Below, piece by piece: positions 26,379 to 34,763 of a DNA stretch of 64,000 nt. Source of the stretch: Streptomyces antimycoticus (lineage in GTDB: Bacteria; Actinomycetota; Actinomycetes; Streptomycetales; Streptomycetaceae); the NCBI RefSeq assembly GCF_005405925.1, contig NZ_BJHV01000001.1, forward strand, positions 7,130,001 through 7,194,000, written 5' to 3'. How positions within the stretch are numbered: position 1 is the stretch's first letter; the number at the start of each line of letters is the position of its first letter. Below the pieces are notes generated by a model. That model saw only the letters and a list, made by a program, of their open reading frames with translations. It did no database searches and was not told the origin of the DNA. A program made the position numbers and the translations under genes.

Positions 26379-27422
26379 ATGTCTCGCAGCATTCGCCTCG
26401 CAGTGATCCCCGGTGACGGTATCGGCCAGGAAGTCGTGGCCCAGGGCCTGAAGGTGCTCTCCGCCGCCCTTCCGCAGGACGTCAAGCTGGAGACCCAGAG
26501 TTACGACCTCGGCGCCCAGCACTGGCACGCCACCGGCGAGACCCTGCCGGACGCGGACCTGGAGTCGCTGAAGAACCACGACGCGATCCTGCTCGGCGCC
26601 ATCGGCGACCCGTCGGTGCCCTCGGGCGTGCTCGAGCGCGGGCTGCTGCTCAAGCTGCGCTTCGCCTTCGACCACTACGTCAACCTGCGTCCGTCGAAGC
26701 TCTTCCCGAACACCCCGACCCCGCTGGCCGGCCGCCCCGACATCGACTTCGTGGTCGTCCGCGAGGGCACCGAGGGCCCGTACGTGGGCAACGGCGGCTC
26801 GCTGCGCACCGACACCCCGGCCGAGGTCGCCACCGAGGTCAGCCTCAACACCGCCTACGGTGTCGAGCGCGTGGTCCGGGACGCCTACCAGCGCGCCGAT
26901 GCCCGGCCGCGCAAGAAGCTGACCCTCGTGCACAAGAACAACGTCCTGGTGCACGCCGGCCACCTGTGGAAGAACATCTTCGACCGGGTCGGCCAGGAGT
27001 ACCCCGAGGTCACCACCGACTATCTGCACGTCGACGCCGCGACGATCTTCTTCGTCACCCAGCCGGAGCGGTTCGACGTGATCGTCACCGACAACCTTTT
27101 CGGTGACATCCTCACCGACCTCGCCGCCGCCGTCACCGGCGGCATCGGGCTCGCCGCGAGCGGCAACATCAACCCCTCCGGCGCCTTCCCGTCGATGTTC
27201 GAGCCGGTCCACGGCTCCGCGCCGGATATCGCGGGCACCGGCAAGGCCGACCCGACGGCGACCGTCCTGTCGGTGGCCCTGCTCCTGTCGCACCTCGGCT
27301 ACGGGGACGAGGCGGCCCGTATCGAGGCCGCCGTCGCCGAGGACCTCGCCGGGCGGGACGCGGCCGCGCCGCGCACCACCGACGAGATCGGCGACGCGCT
27401 CGCCGCCCGAGTATCCGGCTGA
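26379..27422 (+). CDS. leuB: 3-isopropylmalate dehydrogenase
   Basis: The NAD-dependent beta-decarboxylating dehydrogenase is the third step of leucine synthesis. The 347-aa actinobacterial form begins [25 protein letters not shown]. It carries [40 protein letters not shown] and the substrate-binding Tyr/Lys region. The Mg2+ motif is [34 protein letters not shown], and [19 protein letters not shown] is the NAD loop. It stands alone, 201 bp before ilvE, separated by a hairpin. LeuCD, its pathway partners, lie 22 kb downstream. Confidence 0.96.
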   Translation: MSRSIRLAVIPGDGIGQEVVAQGLKVLSAALPQDVKLETQSYDLGAQHWHATGETLPDADLESLKNHDAILLGAIGDPSVPSGVLERGLLLKLRFAFDHYVNLRPSKLFPNTPTPLAGRPDIDFVVVREGTEGPYVGNGGSLRTDTPAEVATEVSLNTAYGVERVVRDAYQRADARPRKKLTLVHKNNVLVHAGHLWKNIFDRVGQEYPEVTTDYLHVDAATIFFVTQPERFDVIVTDNLFGDILTDLAAAVTGGIGLAASGNINPSGAFPSMFEPVHGSAPDIAGTGKADPTATVLSVALLLSHLGYGDEAARIEAAVAEDLAGRDAAAPRTTDEIGDALAARVSG

Positions 27423-27494
27423 CCCCAGCCTGTGCCACCGCGCGGCTGGGTGCGACCATCGACCTGGGCCGCGCGTTGCACAACGCTCCTTCCG

Positions 27495-27529
27495 CGGCCC
27501 CACCTAGGAGATAATCCCCGGTGGGGCCG
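27495..27529 (+). terminator. hairpin between leuB and ilvE
   Basis: CGGCCCCACC (27495-27504) pairs with GGTGGGGCCG (27520-27529) around TAGGAGATAATCCCC. It is followed by TTGTGTG, so it may terminate leuB or act in the ilvE leader. Confidence 0.55.
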
Positions 27530-27623
27530 TTGTGTGAAGAAGAGCTTGGACGTCCTAGTACCGATCACGGGCAGGATGGTGTGAGCGCGGTCCGCCACAA
27601 CCGAAGGTGAAGGACTACCTGCC

Positions 27624-28709
27624 ATGACGACGCCCACGATCGAGCTCAAGCCCTCGTCCCACCCCCTCCCCGCCGCCGAGCGGGAGAAGATCCTGGCCAA
27701 CCCCGGATTCGGCCGCCACTTCACCGATCACATGGTCACCATCAAGTGGACCGAGGGCCGTGGCTGGCACGAGGCCCAGCTCGTGCCGTACGCCCCGCTC
27801 TCGATCGATCCGGCGAACATGACGCTGCACTACGCCCAGACCATCTTCGAGGGGCTCAAGGCGTACCGCCGCCCCGACGGGTCCGTGGCGACGTTCCGTC
27901 CCGAGCAGAACGCCGAGCGGTTCCAGTCGTCCGCGCGCCGTATCGCCATGCCCGAGCTTCCCGTCCAGACCTTCATCGAGGCCTGTGACGCGCTGGTCAC
28001 CCAGGACAAGGAGTGGGTGCCGGGCCACGGAGAGCAGTCCCTCTACCTGCGGCCCTTCATGTTCGCCACCGAGGTCGGGCTGGGTGTCCGGCCCTCGAAC
28101 GAGTACCTCTTCGTGGTGATCGCCTCCCCGGCCGGTGCCTACTTCCCCGGCGGGGTGCAGCCGGTCTCGGTCTGGCTCTCGGAGGAGTACGTCCGCGCCG
28201 CGCCCGGCGGCACCGGCGCGGCCAAGGCGGGCGGCAACTACGCGGCCTCCCTGGTCGCCCAGGCCCAGGCCGCCGAGCAGGGCTGTGACCAGGTGGTCTG
28301 GCTGGACGCGATCGAGCGCCGCTGGATCGAGGAGATGGGCGGGATGAACCTGTACTTCGTGTACGGGAACCGCATCGTGACCCCCGAGCTGTCCGGTTCG
28401 CTGCTGCCGGGGATCACCCGCGCCTCGCTGCTGCGGATCGCCGCCGACCTCGGCTACGACGTCACCGAGGGCCGGATCTCCGTGGACGACTGGCGCCAGG
28501 GCAACGCGGACGGGACCCTCACCGAGGTCTTCGCCTGCGGTACGGCGGCCGTGATCACCCCGGTCGGCTCGGTCAAGTCCGCCCGGGCGAACTGGACGGT
28601 GGCCGACGGTGAGCCGGGCGAGGTGACGATGCGGCTGCGCAAGGCGCTGCTGGACATCCAGACCGGCGTCGCCCCGGACCCGCATGGCTGGATGCACCCC
28701 CTGGGCTGA
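27624..28709 (+). CDS. ilvE: branched-chain amino acid aminotransferase
   Basis: The class IV PLP aminotransferase performs the last step of Ile, Val and Leu synthesis using glutamate. The 361-aa eukaryote/actinobacterial-type sequence has [26 protein letters not shown], the PLP lysine in [40 protein letters not shown], and the cofactor-phosphate region [14 protein letters not shown] with [19 protein letters not shown] 27624 follows a GAAGGTGAAGGA stretch. The 201-bp upstream gap includes a hairpin and a GGACGTCC palindrome core. Confidence 0.96.
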   Translation: MTTPTIELKPSSHPLPAAEREKILANPGFGRHFTDHMVTIKWTEGRGWHEAQLVPYAPLSIDPANMTLHYAQTIFEGLKAYRRPDGSVATFRPEQNAERFQSSARRIAMPELPVQTFIEACDALVTQDKEWVPGHGEQSLYLRPFMFATEVGLGVRPSNEYLFVVIASPAGAYFPGGVQPVSVWLSEEYVRAAPGGTGAAKAGGNYAASLVAQAQAAEQGCDQVVWLDAIERRWIEEMGGMNLYFVYGNRIVTPELSGSLLPGITRASLLRIAADLGYDVTEGRISVDDWRQGNADGTLTEVFACGTAAVITPVGSVKSARANWTVADGEPGEVTMRLRKALLDIQTGVAPDPHGWMHPLG

Positions 28710-28749
28710 TCACGGTGTCACCTCTGGGCTGATCGTGAGTGTCACCCCG

Positions 28750-28778
28750 TTGACACCGATGGTTCGCATGATGAGACA
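28750..28778 (+). promoter_or_regulatory. candidate promoter of the cimA leader
   Basis: A consensus TTGACA at 28750-28755 is followed after 17 bp by GAGACA at 28773-28778. The -10 is weak. An alternative -10, CAGACT at 28805-28810, lies six bases before the GTG of the putative leader peptide and would make that peptide leaderless. Confidence 0.4.
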
Positions 28779-28816
28779 GATGAGAGCGCGGGGGCGGAAT
28801 GTGCCAGACTGCCTCC

Positions 28817-28867
28817 GTGCTCTCGTTCGTCATGATTATTGGCAGCAGGCGCGCCGGTCCGCAGTGA
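28817..28867 (+). CDS. putative cimA leader peptide MLSFVMIIGSRRAGPQ
   Basis: A 16-residue frame from GTG 28817 contains Leu, Val and two adjacent Ile codons (ATT ATT, rare here), then a basic tail, and stops about 50 nt before an intrinsic terminator. CimA opens the citramalate route to isoleucine, so Ile-codon sensing would make sense. The layout parallels the ilvB leader of this window. No Shine-Dalgarno is visible, and translation is unproven. Confidence 0.55.
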   Translation: MLSFVMIIGSRRAGPQ

Positions 28868-28870
28868 CCG

Positions 28871-28954
28871 CCCGTACGACCCGGTACGGGGCGGCCACCG
28901 TGCCCCAGACCCGCGCGCAGACCTCTCGCACCCGCGAGGGGTCTTTTCGTTTTC
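28871..28954 (+). terminator. cimA attenuator: hairpins and intrinsic terminator
   Basis: An upstream stem CCCGTA/TACGGG spans 28871-28890. The terminator stem GACCTCTCGC (28920-28929) pairs with GCGAGGGGTC (28934-28943) through one G-T pair around ACCC, followed by TTTTCGTTTT. It is 100 nt before the cimA start and does not follow any gene that needs it (ilvE ends at 28709), so it is read as an attenuator. Confidence 0.72.
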
Positions 28955-29054
28955 CGGACCATCCCGCCGGACACGAAGCGTGAGGGACCATAGGAGGGCG
29001 CGGAACCGGATATTCCGGTAGACCGAGATTTATCCGACAGGAGCCAGACCAACC

Positions 29055-30653
29055 ATGAAGGATCTGCCCGACGACGGTTTCCATGTCTTCGACACCACCC
29101 TGCGCGACGGAGCGCAGCGCGAAGGCATCAACCTGACGGTCGCGGACAAGCTGACCATCGCCCGTCACCTGGACGACTTCGGCGTGGGCTTCATCGAGGG
29201 CGGCTGGCCCGGCGCCAACCCGCGCGACACGGAGTTCTTCGCCCGGGCCCGCGCGGAAATCGACTTCCAGCACGCCCAGCTGGTGGCGTTCGGCGCCACC
29301 CGCAAGGCGGGGGCACGCGCCGAGGACGACCGCCAGGTCAAGGCGCTGCTGGAGTCCGGGGCGCCGGTGATCACCCTGGTGGCGAAGTCCCACGACCGCC
29401 ATGTGGAGCTGGCCCTGCGCACCACGCTCGAGGAGAACCTCGCGATGGTCCGCGAGACCGTCGCCTACCTGCGGTCCCAGGGCCGCCGGGTCTTCCTCGA
29501 CTGTGAGCACTTCTTCGACGGCTACCGCGCCAACGCGGACTACGCCAAGCAGGTCGTCTCCGCCGCCCACGAGGCGGGCGCCGAGGTGGTGATCCTCTGC
29601 GACACCAACGGCGGCATGCTCCCCGGCCAGATCGACGCGGTGGTCCGCACCGTACGGGCCGACACCGGCGCCCGGCTGGGCATCCACGCCCAGGACGACA
29701 CCGGCTGCGCGGTCGCCAACACCCTCGCCGCCGTGGACGCGGGCGCCACCCACGTCCAGTGCACGGCCAACGGCTACGGCGAGCGGGTGGGCAACGCCAA
29801 CCTCTTCCCGGTCGTCGCGGCCCTCGAGCTCAAGTACGGCCGCCGGGTGCTGCCGGAGGGCGCCCTGGAGGAGATGACCCGGATCTCGCACGCGATCGCC
29901 GAGGTCGTCAATCTGACGCCCTCCACTCACCAGCCCTATGTGGGCGTTTCCGCCTTCGCCCACAAGGCCGGACTCCACGCCTCCGCGATCAAGGTCGACC
30001 CGGATCTGTACCAGCACATCGACCCCGAGCGGGTCGGCAACACCATGCGGATGCTCGTCTCCGACATGGCCGGCCGGGCGTCGATCGAGCTCAAGGGCAA
30101 GGAGCTGGGCATCGACCTCGGCGACGACCGCGCCCTGGTGGGCCGGATCGTCGAGCGGGTCAAGGAGCGCGAGCTCGCGGGCTACACCTACGAGGCCGCC
30201 GACGCCTCCTTCGAGCTGCTGCTGCGCCAGGAGGTCGACGGCCGCCCCCGCCGCTACTTCCGGGTCGAGTCCTGGCGGGCGATCGTCGAGGACCGCCCGG
30301 ACGGCACCCATGCCAACGAGGCCACCGTGAAGCTGTGGGCCAAGGGCGAGCGCATCGTCGCCACGGCGGAGGGCAACGGCCCGGTCAACGCCCTGGACCG
30401 GGCGCTGCGGGTGGGGCTGGAGCGGATCTACCCGCAGCTCGCGACGATGGAGCTGGTGGACTACAAAGTCCGCATCCTGGAAGGCAAGCACGGCACCGAG
30501 TCCACGACCCGGGTGCTGGTCTCCACGGCCGACGGCCAGGAGGAGTGGTCGACGGTCGGCGTCGGCGAGAACGTGATCGCCGCGTCCTGGCAGGCCCTGG
30601 ACGACGCCTACGCCTACGGGCTGCTGCGGGCCGGGGTGGACCCGCAGGAGTGA
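29055..30653 (+). CDS. cimA: citramalate synthase
   Basis: The HMGL/LeuA-family enzyme condenses pyruvate with acetyl-CoA to (R)-citramalate, entering isoleucine synthesis without threonine. In the 532-aa protein the TIM barrel starts HVFDTTLRDGAQREGINLTVADKL, with GFIEGGWPGANP, VFLDCEHFFDGYRAN, ILCDTNGGMLPG and LGIHAQDDTGCAVAN (metal HxH-type region), then GYGERVGNANL. The C-terminal LeuA dimer/regulatory domain (about 400-530) may bind isoleucine. GW(P)GANP and the overall form match the CimA/LeuA2 group rather than LeuA proper; annotation as 2-isopropylmalate synthase is the main alternative. It is preceded by an attenuator. Confidence 0.88.
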   Translation: MKDLPDDGFHVFDTTLRDGAQREGINLTVADKLTIARHLDDFGVGFIEGGWPGANPRDTEFFARARAEIDFQHAQLVAFGATRKAGARAEDDRQVKALLESGAPVITLVAKSHDRHVELALRTTLEENLAMVRETVAYLRSQGRRVFLDCEHFFDGYRANADYAKQVVSAAHEAGAEVVILCDTNGGMLPGQIDAVVRTVRADTGARLGIHAQDDTGCAVANTLAAVDAGATHVQCTANGYGERVGNANLFPVVAALELKYGRRVLPEGALEEMTRISHAIAEVVNLTPSTHQPYVGVSAFAHKAGLHASAIKVDPDLYQHIDPERVGNTMRMLVSDMAGRASIELKGKELGIDLGDDRALVGRIVERVKERELAGYTYEAADASFELLLRQEVDGRPRRYFRVESWRAIVEDRPDGTHANEATVKLWAKGERIVATAEGNGPVNALDRALRVGLERIYPQLATMELVDYKVRILEGKHGTESTTRVLVSTADGQEEWSTVGVGENVIAASWQALDDAYAYGLLRAGVDPQE

Positions 30654-30985
30654 CCTGGGCCGCACGTCCCCGCGGGCCCGGTGCGCGTGGCGCCGGCCGC
30701 CGCCGGAGTAGGGTACGGGGAGCGGAGCGCGGTCGATGTGCTCCGTTCCCCGATCCGGCCGCGGCGCCGCTCCAGCGGACGCCGCCCATCCGGGTGGTCG
30801 AGTCCGCCCCTCGCACCGTTGCCGCCTGGAGGTTTGTCGGATGCCGACAGGGTCGATAGTCCTTTAGGACACCAGGTAGTGGGAAAGCCGCTGTCCAGTT
30901 CTGTTCCGCCTGCCCACCAAAACGCCCCTGACGTTGTAGGGAATTGACATGCGTTTCCGGGGGTTCGGGAACGTACCGTCATTGC
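30654..30985. promoter_or_regulatory. intergenic region upstream of accB
   Basis: No gene is evident in these 332 bp. A TTGACA lies at 30944-30949. A TACCGT hexamer at 30974-30979 ends six bases before the accB ATG, suggesting a leaderless accB transcript, although the two are too far apart (24 bp) to be one ordinary promoter. The rest shows no strong terminator for cimA. Confidence 0.45.
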
Positions 30986-32569
30986 ATGACCAATCTCGAA
31001 GGTGCGCCTGCTGAGGCGAGTGACGTTCGCGGGCGCGTCGCCGAGCTGCACGCGATTCGCGAGCAGGCTCGGCGCGGCCCGAGCGAGCGGGCGACCGAGG
31101 CCCAGAAGGCCAAGGGGAAGCTGACGGCTCGCGAGCGGATCGATCTGCTGCTTGACGAGGGGTCCTTCAACGAAGTGGAGCCGCTGCGGCGGCATCGTGC
31201 GACCGGGTTCGGCCTGGAGGCGAAGAAGCCTTACACCGACGGGGTCGTCACCGGCTGGGGGACCGTCCACGGACGGACGGTGTTCGTCTACGCACACGAT
31301 TTCCGGATCTTCGGCGGGGCGCTGGGGGAGGCCCACGCGACCAAGATCCACAAGATCATGGACATGGCCATTTCGGCCGGGGCGCCGCTGGTGTCCCTCA
31401 ACGACGGCGCCGGTGCCCGTATCCAGGAGGGCGTCTCGGCGCTCGCCGGATACGGCGGCATCTTCCAGCGGAACACCAAGGCGTCCGGCGTCATCCCCCA
31501 GATCAGCGTGATGCTCGGCCCGTGCGCGGGCGGGGCGGCGTACTCCCCGGCGCTGACGGACTTCGTCTTCATGGTCCGGGAGACCTCTCAGATGTTCATC
31601 ACCGGACCCGATGTGGTCCAGGCGGTGACCGGCGAGAAGGTCAGCCAGAACGGACTGGGCGGCGCGGATGTGCACGCCGAGACCTCGGGTGTGTGCCACT
31701 TCGCCTACGACGACGAGGAGACGTGCCTGGAGGAGGTGCGCTACCTCCTGTCGCTGCTGCCGCAGAACAACCGGGAGAACCCGCCGACCGTCGAGTCCGA
31801 CGACCCGGCCTCCCGGCGCGGCGACTCGCTGCTGGACCTCGTCCCGGCCGACGGCAACCGGCCGTACGACATGCGCAAGGTCATCGAGGAGATCGTCGAC
31901 GACGGCGAGTACCTCGAGGTCCACGAGCGCTGGGCGACCAACATCATCTGTGCGATGACCCGGCTCGACGGCCAGGTCGTCGGCATCATCGCCAACCAGC
32001 CGCAGTCGCTGGCCGGTGTGCTGGACATCGAGGCGTCGGAGAAGTCCGCGCGCTTCATCCAGATGTGCGACGCCTTCAACATCCCGCTGGTCACCTTCCT
32101 CGACGTGCCCGGCTTCCTGCCCGGTGTGGACCAGGAGCACGGCGGGATCATCCGGCACGGCGCCAAGATGCTGTACGCGTACTGCAACGCCACCGTGCCG
32201 CGGATCTCCGTCATCCTGCGCAAGGCGTACGGCGGTGCGTACATCGTCATGGACTCCCAGTCCATCGGTGCCGACCTGACCTACGCCTGGCCCACCAACG
32301 AGATCGCGGTGATGGGTGCCGAGGGCGCCGCCAACGTGATCTTCCGCCGTCAGATCGCCGACGCCGACGACCCCGAGGCCATGCGCGCCCGCATGGTCAA
32401 GGAGTACAAGTCCGAGCTGATGCACCCGTACTACGCGGCCGAGCGGGGGCTGGTCGACGATGTGATCGACCCGGCCGAAACCCGCGAGGTCCTGATCCGG
32501 TCGCTGGCGATGCTGCGCGACAAGCACGCCGACCTGCCGTCCCGTAAGCACGGCAACCCGCCGCAGTAG
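30986..32569 (+). CDS. accB: acyl-CoA carboxylase beta (carboxyltransferase) subunit
   Basis: The carboxyltransferase moves CO2 from biotin to acetyl- or propionyl-CoA, making malonyl- or methylmalonyl-CoA for fatty acids and polyketides. The 527-aa protein has both crotonase-like halves. The N-half has LTARERIDLLLDEGSF, FRIFGGALGEAH, GARIQEGVSALAGYGGIF and GPCAGGAAYSPALTDF. The C-half has VGIIANQPQSLAGVLDIEASEKSARF, PGFLPGVDQEHGGIIRHGAKML, RKAYGGAYIVMDS and AVMGAEGAANVIF. The start at ATG 30986 begins TNLEGAPAEASDVRGRV. It is next to the epsilon-subunit gene, as in the S. coelicolor accB-accE pair (recalled). The biotinylated alpha subunit is elsewhere. Symbol as used in Streptomyces, not the E. 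coli biotin carrier. Confidence 0.93.
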   Translation: MTNLEGAPAEASDVRGRVAELHAIREQARRGPSERATEAQKAKGKLTARERIDLLLDEGSFNEVEPLRRHRATGFGLEAKKPYTDGVVTGWGTVHGRTVFVYAHDFRIFGGALGEAHATKIHKIMDMAISAGAPLVSLNDGAGARIQEGVSALAGYGGIFQRNTKASGVIPQISVMLGPCAGGAAYSPALTDFVFMVRETSQMFITGPDVVQAVTGEKVSQNGLGGADVHAETSGVCHFAYDDEETCLEEVRYLLSLLPQNNRENPPTVESDDPASRRGDSLLDLVPADGNRPYDMRKVIEEIVDDGEYLEVHERWATNIICAMTRLDGQVVGIIANQPQSLAGVLDIEASEKSARFIQMCDAFNIPLVTFLDVPGFLPGVDQEHGGIIRHGAKMLYAYCNATVPRISVILRKAYGGAYIVMDSQSIGADLTYAWPTNEIAVMGAEGAANVIFRRQIADADDPEAMRARMVKEYKSELMHPYYAAERGLVDDVIDPAETREVLIRSLAMLRDKHADLPSRKHGNPPQ

Positions 32570-32625
32570 CCTCTGAGTTCGTGTCCTCGCGCGAAACCCG
32601 CGCGACAAGGGAGAAGAGACAAACC

Positions 32626-32865
32626 GTGAGCACACCGAGCGATATCGCCGATCCCGCCGCCGCGGCGGCGGCCACCCTGGTCCGGGTCGAGAAGGGCCAC
32701 GCCGACGCCGAGGAGCTCGCCGCGGTCACCGCGGTGCTGCTCGCCCGCGCGGCCGCCGGCACCTACCGCACCACCGGCTCCACCCGCCCGGGCCGCAGCG
32801 CCGCCCGCTGGCGCCGTCTGGAGCGCCGCCCGGCGTTCAGCGCGCCGCACAGCTGGCAGGGCTGA
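32626..32865 (+). CDS. accE: acyl-CoA carboxylase epsilon subunit
   Basis: The 79-aa protein has the signature of the actinobacterial epsilon subunit: VRVEKGHADAEELAAVTAVLLARAAA in the middle and the aromatic/basic end WRRLERRPAFSAPHSWQG. It stabilises and activates the alpha-beta acyl-CoA carboxylase complex in the cytosol. GTG 32626 follows AGGGAGAAGAG and gives STPSDIADPAAA; the frame is open 45 bases upstream but without a ribosome site. It lies 56 bp after accB in the same transcript. Confidence 0.9.
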   Translation: MSTPSDIADPAAAAAATLVRVEKGHADAEELAAVTAVLLARAAAGTYRTTGSTRPGRSAARWRRLERRPAFSAPHSWQG

Positions 32866-32979
32866 GCGCGAGCGGCCCCGCCGCCTCCGGACGGCCGCAC
32901 ACCGCCCGGAGGCCGCCGGCCCCGCGCCGCGCGTCCTGAACGCACCGGACGCCCTGCACGCCCCGGACCGGGAACGCAC

Positions 32980-33014
32980 AAATCCCCTGTTCTCCTCGGA
33001 GAGCAGGGGATTTT
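32980..33014. terminator. bidirectional terminator between accE and cvnD2
   Basis: AAATCCCCTGTTCTC (32980-32994) pairs with GAGAGCAGGGGATTT (32999-33013) through one G-T pair, followed by T. The A-run on the left and T-run on the right let it terminate both convergent units. Confidence 0.85.
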
Positions 33015-33035
33015 GGCTTCTGTCGCCGGTCTCGG

Positions 33036-33614
33036 CTACCGCAGCCGGGCCATCAACGCGTGCTCGACCAGCGTGATGAGCGCGCTCTTGGCCTCGCTGC
33101 GGTGGCGGGCGTCGGTGATGATGATCGGCGCGTCGGGGCCGATCTGCAGGGCCTCGCGGACCTCTTCGGGGGTGTACGGCTGGTGTCCGTCGAAGCCGTT
33201 GAGGGCGATGACGAAGGGCAGTCCGGAGTTCTCGAAGTAGTCGACCGCGGGGAAGCAGTCGGCGAGGCGGCGGGTGTCCACCAGGACGACCGCGCCGATG
33301 GCACCGCGGACCAGGTCGTCCCACATGAACCAGAAGCGGTCCTGGCCGGGCGTGCCGAACAGGTACAGGATCAGGTCCTGGTCCAGCGTGATGCGGCCGA
33401 AGTCCATCGCCACCGTGGTGGTGGTCTTGTCCGGTGCGTGGGTCAAGTCGTCGATCCCCGCCGAGGCGGAGGTCATCACGGCTTCGGTGCGCAGCGGGTT
33501 GATCTCCGAGACCGCGCCGACGAACGTGGTCTTGCCCACGCCGAAGCCGCCCGCCACCACGATTTTCGCGGAGGTGGTGGAGCGGGCTGCACCGCTAGAG
33601 CTTGCGAAGTCCAC
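33036..33614 (-). CDS. cvnD2: conservon GTP-binding protein CvnD (cvn2)
   Basis: This 192-aa small Ras-like ATP/GTP-binding protein is the last gene of a conservon. The P-loop is KIVVAGGFGVGKTTFVGAVSEI (about residues 18-39). Switch-like TTTTVAMDFGRI and LYLFGTPGQDRFWFMWDD (G3, DxxG-like FGTPGQ) follow, then VLVDTRRLADCFPAVDYFE and ALNGFDGHQPYTPEEV, where the usual NKxD is NGFD. Conservon proteins form a membrane-associated complex likened to eukaryotic G-protein systems. It overlaps the preceding CvnC gene by 20 bases. Its protein sequence is almost the same as that of the second copy at 38130. Numbering is from recalled synteny. Confidence 0.9.
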   Translation of the reverse strand: MDFASSSGAARSTTSAKIVVAGGFGVGKTTFVGAVSEINPLRTEAVMTSASAGIDDLTHAPDKTTTTVAMDFGRITLDQDLILYLFGTPGQDRFWFMWDDLVRGAIGAVVLVDTRRLADCFPAVDYFENSGLPFVIALNGFDGHQPYTPEEVREALQIGPDAPIIITDARHRSEAKSALITLVEHALMARLR

Positions 33615-34257
33615 TGAGCACCCTTTCGAGCAGTGTCACGTCAGGCTGACCGCCGGCGGACTCGTCGCCGCCCGGCTGATGAATGGCGACGAGCCCCGCC
33701 TCGGCCAGGTCGGCTACGAGGATCCGGGACACGCCGAGGGGAATGGCGAGCAGTGCGGAGATCTCGGCGACCGACTTGATCTCGCGGCACAGATGGCAGA
33801 TCCGCTGGTGCTCGGGCAGTTGGCCCTGGAGCTGAGCGGAATCGGCCGTGGTGTGCACCAGCGCCTCGATGGCGAGCTGGTACCGGGGCCGGGTCCGGCC
33901 CCCAGTCATGGCGTACGGGCGCACCAGAGGGTTATGAGTGCCGCCCGCGGGGGAGGAAGGTTCCGGAGCGGGGCGCTCAGGCGGCTGTACGGGCTCGATA
34001 CGGGGCGCGGAGGGCGCGTCGTACCAAGACCCCTCCTGCGGCGCCGGAGGCGCGTAGGAGGGCGTGTACGGCTGTTGCTGAGGCCGCTGCGGCTGCCGCC
34101 GCGGGGGCTGCTGCTCCTGCTGCGGCTCCGGCTGCTGTGGAGAGCGGACCTGACGGCTGGGCGCGGAGGGGAAGTTGTAGCGCTTCATCGGTGCCTCTCC
34201 GCGCGGCTCGGACGGCTGCCCGTGGGCGTACGGATATCCGCTAGGGGGCGTTGCCAC
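33595..34257 (-). CDS. cvnC2: conservon DUF742 protein CvnC (cvn2)
   Basis: The 220-aa protein combines a Pro/Gln-rich N-terminal half (SPQQPEPQQEQQPPRRQP, likely disordered) with a C-terminal DUF742 winged-helix-like domain: NPLVRPYAMTGGRTRPRYQLAIEALVHT, HQRICHLCREIKSVAEISALLAIPLGVSRILVADLAEAGLV, ending LLERVLSGLRKL. GTG 34257 follows GGAGGA by three bases and is preferred to the in-frame codon at 34329. The N-terminal extension is longer than in the paralogue (136 aa). It probably interacts with CvnB/CvnD on the complex. Confidence 0.87.
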   Translation of the reverse strand: MATPPSGYPYAHGQPSEPRGEAPMKRYNFPSAPSRQVRSPQQPEPQQEQQPPRRQPQRPQQQPYTPSYAPPAPQEGSWYDAPSAPRIEPVQPPERPAPEPSSPAGGTHNPLVRPYAMTGGRTRPRYQLAIEALVHTTADSAQLQGQLPEHQRICHLCREIKSVAEISALLAIPLGVSRILVADLAEAGLVAIHQPGGDESAGGQPDVTLLERVLSGLRKL

Positions 34258-34339
34258 GTGTCCTCCTCCAACTCGCCTGTCTTGCCGGTCGCGCCACCGC
34301 ACCCTATGGCGCGGTGGCGCGAAACGCACTCCATGTTTG

Positions 34340-34762
34340 CTAGTTGAGAAGACTGCCCTGCAATTCCGCGCGGAGATCCGGGGTGAGGACGTTGCCCGCG
34401 CGATCGACCAGCAGGGCCATCTCGTAGCCGACGAGGCCGATGTCGCACTCGGGGTGGGCGAGCACGGCGAGGGAGGATCCGTCGGAGATCGACATGATGA
34501 AGAGGAAGCCTCGTTCCATTTCGACCACGGTCTGGTTGACCACGCCGCCTTCGAAGATGCGCGAGGCTCCGGATGTGAGCGAGGTCAGGCCGGAGGCCAC
34601 CGCCGCCAGTTGATCGGCTCGGTCACGGGGGAAGCCTTCGGACATCGCCAGAAGGAGTCCGTCGGCGGAGACCACCACGGTGTGGGACACCCCGGGGGTG
34701 TTGTCCACGAAGTTGGTGATCAACCAGTTCAGGTTCTGCGCCGCCTGGCTCATCGGGCTCAC
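34340..34762 (-). CDS. cvnB2: conservon roadblock/LC7 protein CvnB (cvn2)
   Basis: This 140-aa roadblock/LC7-domain protein (SQAAQNLNWLITNFVDNTPGVSHTVVVSADGLLLAMSEG) resembles MglB-type GTPase regulators and likely modulates CvnD. GTG 34762 is placed seven bases after GGAG, directly behind the CvnA stop; ATG 34753 is the alternative. The paralogue at 39212 uses a TTG in the equivalent position and differs in only three of about 137 shared residues, so the pair is under strong constraint or gene conversion. Confidence 0.9.
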   Translation of the reverse strand: MSPMSQAAQNLNWLITNFVDNTPGVSHTVVVSADGLLLAMSEGFPRDRADQLAAVASGLTSLTSGASRIFEGGVVNQTVVEMERGFLFIMSISDGSSLAVLAHPECDIGLVGYEMALLVDRAGNVLTPDLRAELQGSLLN

Positions 34763-34763
34763 A

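Noticed and set aside
28684..28983. A 99-codon frame covering the cimA leader region.
   Set aside because: It overlaps the ilvE end and runs through the terminator hairpin, and its composition shows no protein signature.
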